A stretch of 64,000 bases of DNA from CAYNST01 sp964546435. Lineage in GTDB: Bacteria; Pseudomonadota; Gammaproteobacteria; Pseudomonadales; Cellvibrionaceae. Shown here piece after piece: positions 9,412-17,946 of this stretch. The stretch's first letter is position 1. Each line of letters starts with the position of its first letter. The stretch is taken from the NCBI GenBank assembly GCA_964546435.1, contig CAZJKJ010000014.1:1-64000 (forward strand), in the 5' to 3' direction. The position numbers and the translations under genes were made by a program. The notes under the pieces are model-generated. The model searched no databases. It saw only the letters and a list, made by a program, of their open reading frames with translations, and had not been told where the DNA came from.

Positions 9412-9456
9412 CTGTTGAAAAACGTCGCCAGAACAATGCAGGTAGTTTTTCAATAG
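9412..9456. repeat. Short hairpin repeat, terminus-like copy of the 38.96-kb element
   Basis: CTGTTGAAAAAC (9412-9423) pairs with GTTTTTCAATAG (9445-9456) at 11 of 12 positions around a 21-base loop. The left arm shares CTGTTGAAAAAC with the end of the larger element at 38960. It lies between the DUF2066 gene and hda. It may be a deletion derivative of that repeat, and it could also act as a weak terminator. Confidence 0.6.
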
Positions 9457-9475
9457 CCGGTTAAGGATGTCACCC

Positions 9476-10189
9476 ATGCGAGTTGATACATCACCCATTC
9501 AGTTGAGTCTCGGCGTGTCGCTTCGGGACGATGCCACTTTCGACAATTTCTATTCAGTGCCTGCCAACCAGCAGGCCGTCGCCGCTCTGAAGACGTTTGC
9601 GGCCGGTGAGGGCGAGCCGAATCTGCTTATCTGGGGCGCTCGTGGTGTCGGCTTGACCCATCTGCTGCAGGCCTGCTGCCATCAGGCGTATCAGTCGGGG
9701 CGCAATGTTCAGTACCTGCCATTGCGGGATCTGCTGGGATATTCACCGGAAGATGTGTGTGATGATCTGGATTCCATGGACATGGTATGTCTGGACAGCA
9801 TCGACCATATCTGCGGTAACCGCGCCTGGGAACAAACTCTGTTCCACCTGTACAACCGCCTCCGGGATCGCGGCCACCAGCTGCTGGTCGCATCCCACAC
9901 CAGTCCGCCTTCTTTGCCCCTGCTGCTACCGGATCTGAAATCCCGTCTGCTCGGCGGCATGGTCTACCATCTGCACAATCTGAACGACGAAGAGAAAAGC
10001 CGAGCCTTGCAGTTGCGGGCGGCGGTACGCGGCATGGAGTTATCGGACGAAGTATCCAGGTTCATCATGAGCCGGGCACCACGGGAAATGAATGAGCTGT
10101 TCAACGTTCTTAATCGCCTCGACGACGCCTCCCTGCAAATGCAGCGCAAGCTGACGATTCCGTTCGTCAAGCAGGTTCTGCGCTACTGA
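9476..10189 (+). CDS. hda: DnaA regulatory inactivator Hda
   Basis: This 237-residue DnaA-like AAA+ protein acts with the DNA-loaded beta clamp to stimulate ATP hydrolysis by DnaA, preventing re-initiation. The clamp-binding segment near the N terminus is IQLSLGVSLRD (QLSLGV). The P-loop position reads WGARGVGLTHLLQ, without the Walker A lysine. The Walker B region is MVCLDSIDHI. An AAGGA ribosome binding site at 9463-9467 has 8-base spacing to the ATG at 9476, so I prefer it to the ATG at 9467, which overlaps that site. Confidence 0.93.
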   Translation: MRVDTSPIQLSLGVSLRDDATFDNFYSVPANQQAVAALKTFAAGEGEPNLLIWGARGVGLTHLLQACCHQAYQSGRNVQYLPLRDLLGYSPEDVCDDLDSMDMVCLDSIDHICGNRAWEQTLFHLYNRLRDRGHQLLVASHTSPPSLPLLLPDLKSRLLGGMVYHLHNLNDEEKSRALQLRAAVRGMELSDEVSRFIMSRAPREMNELFNVLNRLDDASLQMQRKLTIPFVKQVLRY

Positions 10190-10224
10190 TCACCACCCGG
10201 CCACCATGATGCCGGTCGAAGTCA

Positions 10225-10494
10225 TCAGGAGCTGGGCGGGGTCGCGTTGCCGGGTTGCTGATAGTTCGCTTTCCATTCCTCGTAGGGCATGCCGTAGATG
10301 AGTTCTCGCGCCCGCTCATAATCCAGTTCAACCCCGCGCGCGCCCGCTTCGGCCATGTACCACTTGGCGAGACAGTTGCGGCAAAAGCCGGCGAGGGTCA
10401 TCAGATCGATATTCTGCACATCCTTGCGACTGTCCAGGTGGGCCAGCAAACGGCGCAGTGTCGCGGCCTCTATCTCGGTAGTTATTTCGTTCAT
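10225..10494 (-). CDS. DUF1244 domain protein
   Basis: This 89-residue protein matches the DUF1244 family by length and by the central motif GFCRNCLAKWYMAEA, followed by YERARELIYGMPYEEWKA. It is cytosolic, with no signal or membrane segment. The role is unknown; the CxxC pair could bind metal. It is convergent with hda (35 bases apart) and follows moeA on the same strand with 21 bases between them, so it may share that transcript. Confidence 0.9.
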   Translation of the reverse strand: MNEITTEIEAATLRRLLAHLDSRKDVQNIDLMTLAGFCRNCLAKWYMAEAGARGVELDYERARELIYGMPYEEWKANYQQPGNATPPSS

Positions 10495-10515
10495 CGGTTT
10501 TCCTGTCGTGTCGGT

Positions 10516-11721
10516 TTAAAGTCGCGTTAATGAATCCAGCGAAAAATACTCCAGCAGATCGCCAGGTCGCAGCGGTTGCTCAGCCGGTAGCAGTGCCAGT
10601 CCGGTTGCCCACTGTACCGAGGTGAGCACGCCGGAACTCTGGTTCGGAAATTCCTGCAATTGTCCCGCATTGAGGCGTACACGCAGCAGTTCGGGGCGCT
10701 TCTGCGCGCGCGGTCGGGCAAAGGCGGCCGGCCACCGCTCGGGTTCGGGCCAGCGGCCAGGGCGGCCATACAGGGCCTGAACAAACGGTCGGACGAACAT
10801 CAGAAAGCCCACAAAAGCCGACACCGGATTGCCCGGCAGGCCAATAAGGGGGCAGTTGCGACTGTGCTTGGAAATCTCCCCGAACGCCAGCGGTTTGCCG
10901 GGTTTGATCTGCACTTTATGAAACGCCAGACGACCGAGCGCCCGCACGGCATTGCAGACGTGATCCGCATCGCCGACGGAGACTCCGCCGGTTGATAGCA
11001 CCAGATCGCTTTGGCTCGCGGCCTCTAGAAGGATCTGCGTCGTCTGCTCGAGGCTGTCTTCCACGGGGGCGAAATGAAGCACCTCGCATTGCAGTTGCTG
11101 GAGCAGGGCGGTCAGACAGAAAAGATTGCTGTTGTATATCTGACCGGGGGCGAGCGGGACGCCCGGTGCTACAAGTTCCGAGCCGGTACTGACGATGCTG
11201 ACTCTGGGTTTGCGCACGACGTCGACACCGGCGAGGCCGCACGAAGCAAGAACGCCGAGCGTCGCCGCGTCCAGACAATCGCCCCGCCGGGCAATTACGG
11301 CGCCGGTGCGGACATCCTGACCCTGGAGCCTGACATTATCACCGGTCCGCACTGGGCAGACGGTAACGATACGGCCATTCTCGTGCCGGCAATTCTCCTG
11401 AATGATCACCGCGTTGGCGCCTGGCGGAATCTCGGCCCCGGTGAAGATGCGCGCGGCGGTTCCGGGCATCAGCGGTTGCGGCGGCGCGCCGGCGAGGATG
11501 GTCTGCGATACCGGCAGTTCCGCGCCGGCCGGTAACTCGTCCGCAATGCGCAGGGCATAACCGTCCATCGCACTGTTGTCGGCTGGCGGGACATTGATCG
11601 CTGCCACGCAGTCTTTCTGCAGGACACGCTGATGTGCGACCAGGAGCGACACCCGCTCCGCGTCGGCAATGGGTCTGGCCTGTTGCGTCAGCGCCGCGAC
11701 CGCCTCATCAATCGTCAGCAT
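10516..11721 (-). CDS. moeA: Molybdopterin molybdenumtransferase MoeA
   Basis: This protein of about 401 residues inserts molybdate into adenylated molybdopterin. The N-terminal domain contains NVPPADNSAMDGYAL and the central domain STGSELVAPG and STGGVSVGDADH. The GLPGNPVSAFVGF motif of the MoaB/Mog fold follows, then a beta C-terminal domain. The start is the ATG at 11721 (MLTIDEAVAAL); an in-frame codon at 11739 adds six residues. The 5' end overlaps the 3' end of moaB by about 14 bases. Confidence 0.95.
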   Translation of the reverse strand: MLTIDEAVAALTQQARPIADAERVSLLVAHQRVLQKDCVAAINVPPADNSAMDGYALRIADELPAGAELPVSQTILAGAPPQPLMPGTAARIFTGAEIPPGANAVIIQENCRHENGRIVTVCPVRTGDNVRLQGQDVRTGAVIARRGDCLDAATLGVLASCGLAGVDVVRKPRVSIVSTGSELVAPGVPLAPGQIYNSNLFCLTALLQQLQCEVLHFAPVEDSLEQTTQILLEAASQSDLVLSTGGVSVGDADHVCNAVRALGRLAFHKVQIKPGKPLAFGEISKHSRNCPLIGLPGNPVSAFVGFLMFVRPFVQALYGRPGRWPEPERWPAAFARPRAQKRPELLRVRLNAGQLQEFPNQSSGVLTSVQWATGLALLPAEQPLRPGDLLEYFSLDSLTRL

Positions 11722-12232
11722 GGAACTTGACCTGATCAAAAAAATTGCACGGTCGCGTGCGACTGTCGAGCTGTGTTTGCAGGATTTTATTCCAGGCGGT
11801 TTCGCAGGCGTTGGTGGAGCCGGGCAGACAGAAGATCAGGGTGCGATTGGCAAGTCCGCCCAGGGCCCGCGACTGAATTGTGGAGGTGCTTACGTCCGCA
11901 AATGACACCTGGCGGAAAAGCTCGCCAAAGCCGGTAATTTCCTTGTCGAGCAAGGGGCGGATGGCCTCCGGAGTACTGTCGCGGCCGGTAAATCCAGTGC
12001 CGCCGGTGAGCAGAATCACCTGGATTTCGGGCGCGGCGATCCAGGCGGACACGGTGGCCCGAATCCGGTAAATGTCATCGATAACGAGATCGCGAAAGGC
12101 CAACTGGTGACCGGCCTCGGTCAGCAGCTCCTGTAACTTCTGGCCGGACGTATCCGTCTCCGGAGTGCGAGTATCGGAGATCGTGAGGATGGCGATGTTT
12201 AACGCGTGAAAAATGTCGGAAGGTTTGCTCAT
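11708..12232 (-). CDS. moaB: Molybdenum cofactor biosynthesis protein MoaB
   Basis: This 174-residue MoaB/Mog-fold protein is thought to adenylate molybdopterin before metal insertion. Motifs are ILTISDTRTPETDTSG near the N terminus and LLTGGTGFTGRDSTPEA, plus FCLPGSTNACETAWNKIL near the C terminus. It lies upstream of moeA with a short overlap and downstream of moaA by 81 bases. The order moaA-moaB-moeA on the minus strand indicates a molybdenum cofactor operon. Confidence 0.95.
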   Translation of the reverse strand: MSKPSDIFHALNIAILTISDTRTPETDTSGQKLQELLTEAGHQLAFRDLVIDDIYRIRATVSAWIAAPEIQVILLTGGTGFTGRDSTPEAIRPLLDKEITGFGELFRQVSFADVSTSTIQSRALGGLANRTLIFCLPGSTNACETAWNKILQTQLDSRTRPCNFFDQVKFHADD

Positions 12233-12313
12233 GCGGGAGGACCATTAAGCTCACTGTAGATGAAAAGTGTGAATGTAAAGGAAAGACGTTTTGAGGCGGT
12301 TGGGCGCAGGTGT

Positions 12314-13315
12314 TTAACCGCCGGTGGCATTCATGAATCGCACAATCTGCGGTTCCTGGTCCAGCTCGAAATGGTGTCGCGCCGGTTTGTTTGTCATGGC
12401 GGCGATAATTGCTTCTTGCAATGCAGCGTGTTGCTCACCGGGTGGCGCCGCGCGCAGGACCGCCTTCAGGTCGGCACTGTGGTCGTTGCCCAGGCACAAC
12501 AGCAATTTGCCTTCGACACTGACTCGCACCCGATTGCAGGTATCGCAAAAGTTGTGACTGTGGGGCGAAATGAATCCGACCAGAGATTCTGAACCTGTTA
12601 TCGCCCAGTATCGTGCCGGACCGCCGCTGGCATGGCCGGCGGGCTGGAGTTGCCATCGTTCCTGCAGTCGCTGACGGATAGCCGCGCTGCTGAGAAATTC
12701 CTCGGCGCGATTGTGACTGGTGATCACTCCGAGGGGCATTTCTTCAATGAACGTGATGTCCAGACCTTCGCGAACGGCAAATGCAACCAGATCATGGATT
12801 TCATCTGCATTGCGGTTCTTCATGACCACGCAGTTGAGTTTGACCCGCCGGAATCCCGCCGTTTGTGCAGCTGCAATGCCTTTGAGAACCGAGTGCAGAT
12901 CGCCGGTGCGGGTAATCCGGCGAAAGCGTTCAGGCTGCAGCGAATCGAGACTGATGTTGACCCGGTGCAGGCCGGCCTCGGCCAGTGGCCGTGCAAATGT
13001 CGTGAGGCGGGAACCGTTGGTGGTCATGCCCAGATCATCAAGGCCCAGCTGACCGAGCTGTTCGCACAGGGTCAGAATGTCCTTGCGCACCAGTGGTTCA
13101 CCGCCGGTAATCCGGATTTTCCGCACCCCCAGCGCCACGAATGTCCGGGCAATCACCCCCAGCTCCTCCAGAGACAGCACTTGGCTGCGCGGCAAAAACG
13201 TCATGTCTTCAGCCATGCAGTAGACGCAGCGGAAATCGCAACGGTCGGTGACAGACAATCGAAGATAGCTGACATGGCGCCCGAAAGAGTCTGTCAAATT
13301 CGCCATTCTGGTCAT
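12314..13315 (-). CDS. moaA: GTP 3',8-cyclase MoaA (radical SAM)
   Basis: This radical SAM enzyme converts GTP to 3',8-cyclo-dihydro-GTP, the first step of molybdopterin synthesis. The N-terminal [4Fe-4S] motif is CDFRCVYC (CxxxCxxC), followed by ITGGEPLVR. The C-terminal second cluster motif is FCDTCNRVRVSVEGKLLLC. The protein ends in the conserved GG tail. I use the ATG at 13315 (MTRMANL); a TTG at 13324 and an ATG at 13306 are alternatives. The partner MoaC is encoded 38 kb away in this window. Confidence 0.95.
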   Translation of the reverse strand: MTRMANLTDSFGRHVSYLRLSVTDRCDFRCVYCMAEDMTFLPRSQVLSLEELGVIARTFVALGVRKIRITGGEPLVRKDILTLCEQLGQLGLDDLGMTTNGSRLTTFARPLAEAGLHRVNISLDSLQPERFRRITRTGDLHSVLKGIAAAQTAGFRRVKLNCVVMKNRNADEIHDLVAFAVREGLDITFIEEMPLGVITSHNRAEEFLSSAAIRQRLQERWQLQPAGHASGGPARYWAITGSESLVGFISPHSHNFCDTCNRVRVSVEGKLLLCLGNDHSADLKAVLRAAPPGEQHAALQEAIIAAMTNKPARHHFELDQEPQIVRFMNATGG

Positions 13316-13324
13316 ATTGCCCAA

Positions 13325-13808
13325 AGTCCGGTTAGCGCAGAAACGGCTTCACTCTACCCCGATGAAAAAGTTGAAGCAATTGGCCGGGACAGTGAGGTGA
13401 TCGCATCTGCTGCAACTTTCACCGGTGGCGTAACCCGCTGGGAACCGATTTGCCCCGCAGAAGTGCTCTCGTGCATCACCTGCATCAAAAGAAGGCGAAA
13501 TGGGTAACTTCGATCAGGAGTGGCGATGTCTCCATATGGTGCCGCCGCGCCTCATGATGGAGCGCTGGTCAGTAATTGTGCAGTGGAGGGTTGAAGTGAA
13601 AGCTCTTGATGTGGTTATTAACTGATTGAATTTAAATGAGTAAAAATTCAGTTTTGAGCGAATTGAGCATTGGTATGTCGCTTGCTATCGGGGTAACAGC
13701 AGGTATCGAGGTACCCACAGTAATCCGGTAACCAGAGGGTAAAAGCCGCAAATTGCAGCCCGTTTTCCGGTTATTGAATGTGCCGCAGCTGTCCAGAAAA
13801 GACCCGTA
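13325..13808 (+). other. Regulatory interval between moaA and cobA-nirBD
   Basis: No credible gene lies in this interval. It separates divergent units and holds the sigma-54 promoter candidate at 13670-13686. An A/T-rich tract at about 13614-13652 lies just upstream of it. A core IHF-like match (AA-N4-TTGAT) occurs at about 13599-13610, which would fit DNA bending between an enhancer and the promoter. I could not identify a convincing NtrC palindrome by eye. Confidence 0.45.
13670..13686 (+). promoter_or_regulatory. Sigma-54 (RpoN) promoter candidate for cobA-nirBD
   Basis: TTGGTATGTCGCTTGCT matches the -24/-12 consensus YTGGCACGNNNNTTGCW. The invariant GG is at 13672-13673 and the GC at 13684-13685, with exact 12-base spacing. 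Predicted transcription would start near 13697 and give a leader of about 110-125 bases before cobA. Nitrogen-limitation control through NtrC is known for nitrate and nitrite assimilation genes in Pseudomonas relatives, which supports the call. Confidence 0.7.
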
Positions 13809-13820
13809 ATGAGAGAGTTT

Positions 13821-14624
13821 ATGACGAAATCCAATTCCACCCCAGGCAAGGTCTGGCTGGTCGGGGCAGGGCCGGGTGACCCGGATCTGCTGACACTTAA
13901 AGCCCTCCGTGCAATCGAGCACGCCGATCTGATCCTCTTCGATCACCTGGTCAGCCAGGAAATCCGTGCGCTTTTCCCGAAGGCTGTGCCGGCGTTTTAT
14001 GTGGGCAAGCAAAAAGGACTGCACAGCCTGACTCAGGCAGAGCTGAATGCGTTAATGATTCGTCAGGCGAGCGCAGGCAAAAACGTCTGCCGTCTCAAAT
14101 GCGGTGATCCGTTTATTTTCGGGCGCGGCGCGGAGGAACTTCTGGCTCTGGGCGAGGCGGGTATCGAGGCCGAAGTCGTGCCGGGCATTACCGCCGCGGC
14201 CGGATGTACCGGCGCTGCGCTGGTGCCACTCACTCACCGAGGCCTGTCTCAGGGCTGCACATTCATTACCGGTCATGGCGAACGTGAGCTGACCATTAAC
14301 TGGCCCGCGCTGGCCACCCTCGGGCACACGCTGGTGTTTTACATGGGGGTGAGTGCAGCCGGCATGATCCAGCGCAATCTTCTGCAAGGCGGCATGGCCG
14401 CCGGAGTTCCGGTGGCCCTGATTGAAAACGGCTGCCGGCCCGACCAGCGCACCGTGACCGGCCATCTGCATGAACTTGAAGACCTGGTGAACCGCCACGA
14501 GGTGTGTTCGCCCGCCCTCATCGTGGTGGGCGAAGTCGTGGCGCTTCGCGCAATTCTCAATGCAGCGCAGGCCCCGCAGCACGAAGGCTGCGATGTCGGT
14601 CTGCAACAACGTTTAACGGCCTGA
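13821..14624 (+). CDS. cobA: Uroporphyrinogen-III C-methyltransferase (SUMT)
   Basis: This protein of about 267 residues methylates uroporphyrinogen III with two SAM to precorrin-2 for siroheme. It shows the N-terminal VWLVGAGPGDPDLLTLKALRAI, the CGDPFIFGRG loop and VVPGITAAAGC. It lacks the CysG oxidase/chelatase half, so those steps are encoded elsewhere. Starts at 13809 and 13821 are both possible; 13821 fits the family N terminus better. nirB follows after a few bases, and its product uses siroheme, so this is a coupled assimilatory operon. Confidence 0.93.
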   Translation: MTKSNSTPGKVWLVGAGPGDPDLLTLKALRAIEHADLILFDHLVSQEIRALFPKAVPAFYVGKQKGLHSLTQAELNALMIRQASAGKNVCRLKCGDPFIFGRGAEELLALGEAGIEAEVVPGITAAAGCTGAALVPLTHRGLSQGCTFITGHGERELTINWPALATLGHTLVFYMGVSAAGMIQRNLLQGGMAAGVPVALIENGCRPDQRTVTGHLHELEDLVNRHEVCSPALIVVGEVVALRAILNAAQAPQHEGCDVGLQQRLTA

Positions 14625-14637
14625 CGAGGTGCCCCGC

Positions 14638-17187
14638 ATGAATGAGAAACAGAAAGTAGTCGTCGTTGGTAACGGCATGGTCGGCCATAAATTCGTCGAA
14701 AACCTGCTGGCGTCCCAGCATGGTGTTCACTTTGAGATCGTGATCTTCGCCGAAGAGGCGAGACTGGCGTATGACCGGGTGCAACTGTCCAGTTTTTTCG
14801 CCGGTTCAACCGCCGCCGATCTGATGCTCACCTCGGAAGAATATTACGCCGACAACTCCGTTCGTTACGTCCTTAAAGACGCCGTCACCCATATAAGCCG
14901 GGAAGAGGGGTTTGTCATCACCTCCAGCGGCCATCGGGAGGATTACGACAAGCTGGTGCTGGCCACCGGATCCTATCCCTTTGTGCCGCCGGTTCCCGGT
15001 CACAATCAGCCCCACTGTCTGGTTTACCGCACCATAGAAGATCTCGAAGCCATCACCGCTTCCGCCGCGCTGAGTCGCGTGGGGGTGGTGGTCGGTGGCG
15101 GGCTGCTGGGACTTGAAGCGGCCAATGCCTTGAGAAATCTGGGCCTGGAAGTGCATGTGGTCGAGTTCGCTCCCCGACTGATGGCATTGCAGCTGGATGA
15201 GGGCGGTGGCCAGGTTCTGCGTCGCAAGATCGAATCGCTGGGGGTGGGCGTTCATACCGAAAAGAATACCCAGATGATCGAACCGGGCCAAGACCTCCGC
15301 TACCGGATGGTGTTTGCCGATGGCACGCATCTGGAAACCGATCTGATCCTTTTTTCCGCCGGCATTCGTCCACGGGATGAACTCGCCCGGAATCATCATC
15401 TGGAAGTCGGGCCCCGCGGTGGCATCGTGGTGAACAACCATTGCCAGACGTCTGATCCCAACATCTATGCCATCGGCGAATGCGCTCTCTGGGAAGGCCG
15501 CATCTATGGTCTGGTGGCACCCGGTTACCAGATGGCGAAGGTGGCGGTGTCGCACCTGTCCGGCGGTATCGAATCGTTTACCGGGTCAGACATGAGCACC
15601 AAGCTCAAGCTGCTGGGCGTGGATGTGGCCAGTATCGGCGACGCTCAGGGCCGGACTCCGGGTGCGCTTTCTTATGTGTTTCAAGATGGGCGCAAAGACA
15701 TCTACAAACGCCTGGTGATATCGGACGATGGCAGCAGATTGCTCGGCGCTGTGCTGGTGGGCGATGCCGATGGCTATGGGAACCTGTTGCAGATGTGCCT
15801 GCACCGCATGCCGCTGCCAGATGACCCCGAAACCCTGATCGCACCTGCCGGCACGGGCACCGCCATGGCGGGACTGGGCGTGGATGCCCTGCCGGAAACC
15901 GCCACCATCTGTACTTGCCACGATGTCAGCAAGGGACAGATCTGCTGTGCGGTCCGCGAGGGCGCCACCACCGTCGGCGATATCAAGACAGCCACTAAAG
16001 CCGGGACCGGCTGCGGTGGTTGCGTCTCCCTGGCCACCCAGCTGCTGAACAGTGAACTGGTCAAGCTCGGCGTCGACGTGAACACCGATCTGTGTGAGCA
16101 CTTTCCCTACACCCGTCAGGAAATCTATCACCTGGTGCGGGTGGGCAAGCTACGCACCTTTGAAGAGGTGATCGAACAGCACGGTCGCGGTCTGGGATGC
16201 GACATTTGCAAGCCCACGGTGGCCTCTGTGCTCGCCAGTTGCTGGAACGACCTGATCATGCGCAATGAACTGGCGCAGCTGCAGGATACCAATGACTACT
16301 TCATGGCCAACATGCAAAAGAACGGGACCTACTCCATCGTTCCCCGGGTGGCCGGTGGTGAAATCACGCCGGAAAAGCTGATCGTGCTGGGGGAGGTCGC
16401 CCGGAAATACGATCTCTACACCAAAATCACCGGCGGTCAGCGGATCGACCTTTTCGGAGCTCAGCTGGATGATCTCCCGGCCATCTGGCAGGCGCTGGTG
16501 GACGCCGGCTTTGAAACCGGCCATGCCTATGGTAAATCCGTCCGCACCGTCAAATCCTGTGTGGGGAGTACCTGGTGTCGTTACGGGGTGCTCGACAGCG
16601 TCACCATGGCAATCGACATCGAGAATCGCTACAAGGGTTTACGGGCGCCCCACAAGCTCAAATTCGCCGTCTCCGGCTGTACCCGCGAATGCGCCGAAGC
16701 CCAGAGCAAAGATGTTGGCATCATCGCTACTGAAAAGGGCTGGAGCCTCTACGTTTGCGGCAATGGCGGCATGAAGCCCCGGCACGCGGATCTGTTCGCC
16801 ACCGGTCTGGATGACGCGACCCTCCTGGCTTATATCGACAGGTTTCTGATGTTTTACATCCGCACGGCCGACCGTCTGCAACGCACGTCGGTGTGGATGG
16901 ACAATCTCGAAGGCGGCCTGGAATACCTGCGCAGCGTGGTCATTGATGACCGCCTCGGTATCTGTGACGAACTGGAAGCGGAGATGGCGCTGGTGGTCAG
17001 TACCTACCAGTGCGAGTGGAAATCGACCATTGAAGACCCGGAAAAAGTAAAGCGGTTCCGCTCCTTCGTGAACAGCGATATCCGGGACAGTACCGTGCAG
17101 TTTGTCCGGGAGCGCGCGCAGATCAGACCGGCGCTGGAAGAGGAGATTGTCCGGATCCTGCCGACGCAAACGCTGGAAGGCGCCTGA
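14638..17187 (+). CDS. nirB: Assimilatory NAD(P)H nitrite reductase, large subunit
   Basis: This 849-residue enzyme reduces nitrite to ammonium in the cytosol. Domains in order are an FAD/NAD(P)H-binding pyridine nucleotide-disulphide module (VVVVGNGMVGHKFVENL), a bacterioferredoxin-like [2Fe-2S] domain (CTCHDVSKGQICCAV ... GTGCGGC), and a siroheme/[4Fe-4S] domain. The last has cluster cysteines in SCVGSTWC and GCTREC. The ATG at 14638, with CGAGG 9 bases upstream, is preferred over the GTG at 14629. cobA precedes it and nirD follows. No assimilatory nitrate reductase gene lies beside the operon. Confidence 0.97.
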   Translation: MNEKQKVVVVGNGMVGHKFVENLLASQHGVHFEIVIFAEEARLAYDRVQLSSFFAGSTAADLMLTSEEYYADNSVRYVLKDAVTHISREEGFVITSSGHREDYDKLVLATGSYPFVPPVPGHNQPHCLVYRTIEDLEAITASAALSRVGVVVGGGLLGLEAANALRNLGLEVHVVEFAPRLMALQLDEGGGQVLRRKIESLGVGVHTEKNTQMIEPGQDLRYRMVFADGTHLETDLILFSAGIRPRDELARNHHLEVGPRGGIVVNNHCQTSDPNIYAIGECALWEGRIYGLVAPGYQMAKVAVSHLSGGIESFTGSDMSTKLKLLGVDVASIGDAQGRTPGALSYVFQDGRKDIYKRLVISDDGSRLLGAVLVGDADGYGNLLQMCLHRMPLPDDPETLIAPAGTGTAMAGLGVDALPETATICTCHDVSKGQICCAVREGATTVGDIKTATKAGTGCGGCVSLATQLLNSELVKLGVDVNTDLCEHFPYTRQEIYHLVRVGKLRTFEEVIEQHGRGLGCDICKPTVASVLASCWNDLIMRNELAQLQDTNDYFMANMQKNGTYSIVPRVAGGEITPEKLIVLGEVARKYDLYTKITGGQRIDLFGAQLDDLPAIWQALVDAGFETGHAYGKSVRTVKSCVGSTWCRYGVLDSVTMAIDIENRYKGLRAPHKLKFAVSGCTRECAEAQSKDVGIIATEKGWSLYVCGNGGMKPRHADLFATGLDDATLLAYIDRFLMFYIRTADRLQRTSVWMDNLEGGLEYLRSVVIDDRLGICDELEAEMALVVSTYQCEWKSTIEDPEKVKRFRSFVNSDIRDSTVQFVRERAQIRPALEEEIVRILPTQTLEGA

Positions 17188-17235
17188 GTTTTGTCTGCCG
17201 GCACTGCAATGCGCGATGGCCTTGCAGCGCCGGTG

Positions 17236-17280
17236 GTGCAAGAAGTGATGGTGCAAGAAGCGATGTTGCAAGAAACGATG
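17236..17280 (+). repeat. 15-bp tandem repeat, three units
   Basis: Units GTGCAAGAAGTGATG (17236-17250), GTGCAAGAAGCGATG (17251-17265) and TTGCAAGAAACGATG (17266-17280) follow head to tail, differing at only a few positions. A partial fourth unit (CAAGAC) follows. They fill the centre of the 136-base gap between nirB and nirD. Confidence 0.9.
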
Positions 17281-17323
17281 CAAGACATCCACCAAAAATC
17301 CGCCTTTTCTGGAGGTAAACATC

Positions 17324-17671
17324 ATGAGCACATTCGAAAAATTTTCCGAGATGGCCTGGGAGCCAGTCTGCAAGACGGACGAACTGCTGCCGAATATCGG
17401 GTTGCGGGCCCTGGTGGCCGGCGAGCAGGTCGCATTGTTCCGGGTGCAGGACCAGCTCTACGGGATCAGTGCCGTCGATCCTTTCTGCAAGGCTGCGGTC
17501 TTGTCCCGAGGGCTTGTCGGCGACCTGAAGGGGCGGATTGTGGTCACCTCGCCTGTCTACAAGCAGCATTATGATCTGGAGACCGGCGAGTGCCTGGAAG
17601 AGCAAAATGCCCTCCTGAAAACATACAAAGTGAGAGAAAACGCCGGCCGTATCGAGGTTGCGGCCGGCTGA
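17324..17671 (+). CDS. nirD: Assimilatory nitrite reductase, small subunit (Rieske-like)
   Basis: This 115-residue Rieske-fold partner of NirB is collinear with NirD proteins, with WEPVCKTDELLPNIGLRALVAGEQVALFRV and IVVTSPVYKQHYDLETGEC. As usual for NirD, the Rieske iron-sulphur ligand set is not complete: the positions around DPFCKAAVLSRG and SPVYKQHYDL lack the full CxH...CxxH pattern. A strong GGAGG site lies 8-10 bases before the ATG. A terminator at 17741-17765 ends the operon. Confidence 0.94.
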   Translation: MSTFEKFSEMAWEPVCKTDELLPNIGLRALVAGEQVALFRVQDQLYGISAVDPFCKAAVLSRGLVGDLKGRIVVTSPVYKQHYDLETGECLEEQNALLKTYKVRENAGRIEVAAG

Positions 17672-17740
17672 TTGAGGCCCGCCTGTGGGGGCGGCGACGG
17701 TACATTTTCCTCGGTAGCAGTGACAGCCTGCTTATCGTTC

Positions 17741-17765
17741 GGCGACCACGGGTCGCCTTTTTTTT
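17741..17765 (+). terminator. Rho-independent terminator after nirD
   Basis: GGCGACC (17741-17747) pairs with GGTCGCC (17751-17757) around a 3-base loop. A run of eight T follows (17758-17765). It lies 70 bases after the nirD stop and insulates the cobA-nirBD operon from the next gene. Confidence 0.92.
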
Positions 17766-17946
17766 GAGCAAATGCTTAATGGGACACATTCTTTGCGCGA
17801 TCAGCGGCCCAAGCGGGCTTTCCCGCGAATGATCTGTGGTATAAAGCACCCGTGGCATACAGCAAACCCGCACCAGCCCGTGGCGTCGTTGTGCTGTTGG
17901 TCGATCTTAAAGAAATACAGTGCGAACAATAAGATAAGGTAGCCGT

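Noticed and set aside
9467..9475. Start of hda at 9467
   Set aside because: This ATG overlaps the AAGGA site, which is correctly spaced for the ATG at 9476.
13697..13808. Possible NasT/ANTAR two-hairpin leader before cobA
   Set aside because: Small stems exist, one with a hexaloop, but the conserved loop bases A1 and G4 are not present.
17236..17280. CRISPR-like repeat
   Set aside because: Units are contiguous with no spacers and far too short; no cas gene is present.
17191..17574. A 127-residue frame covering the tandem repeat and part of nirD
   Set aside because: It conflicts with nirD, which has a strong ribosome binding site and family support; the repeat is treated as intercistronic.
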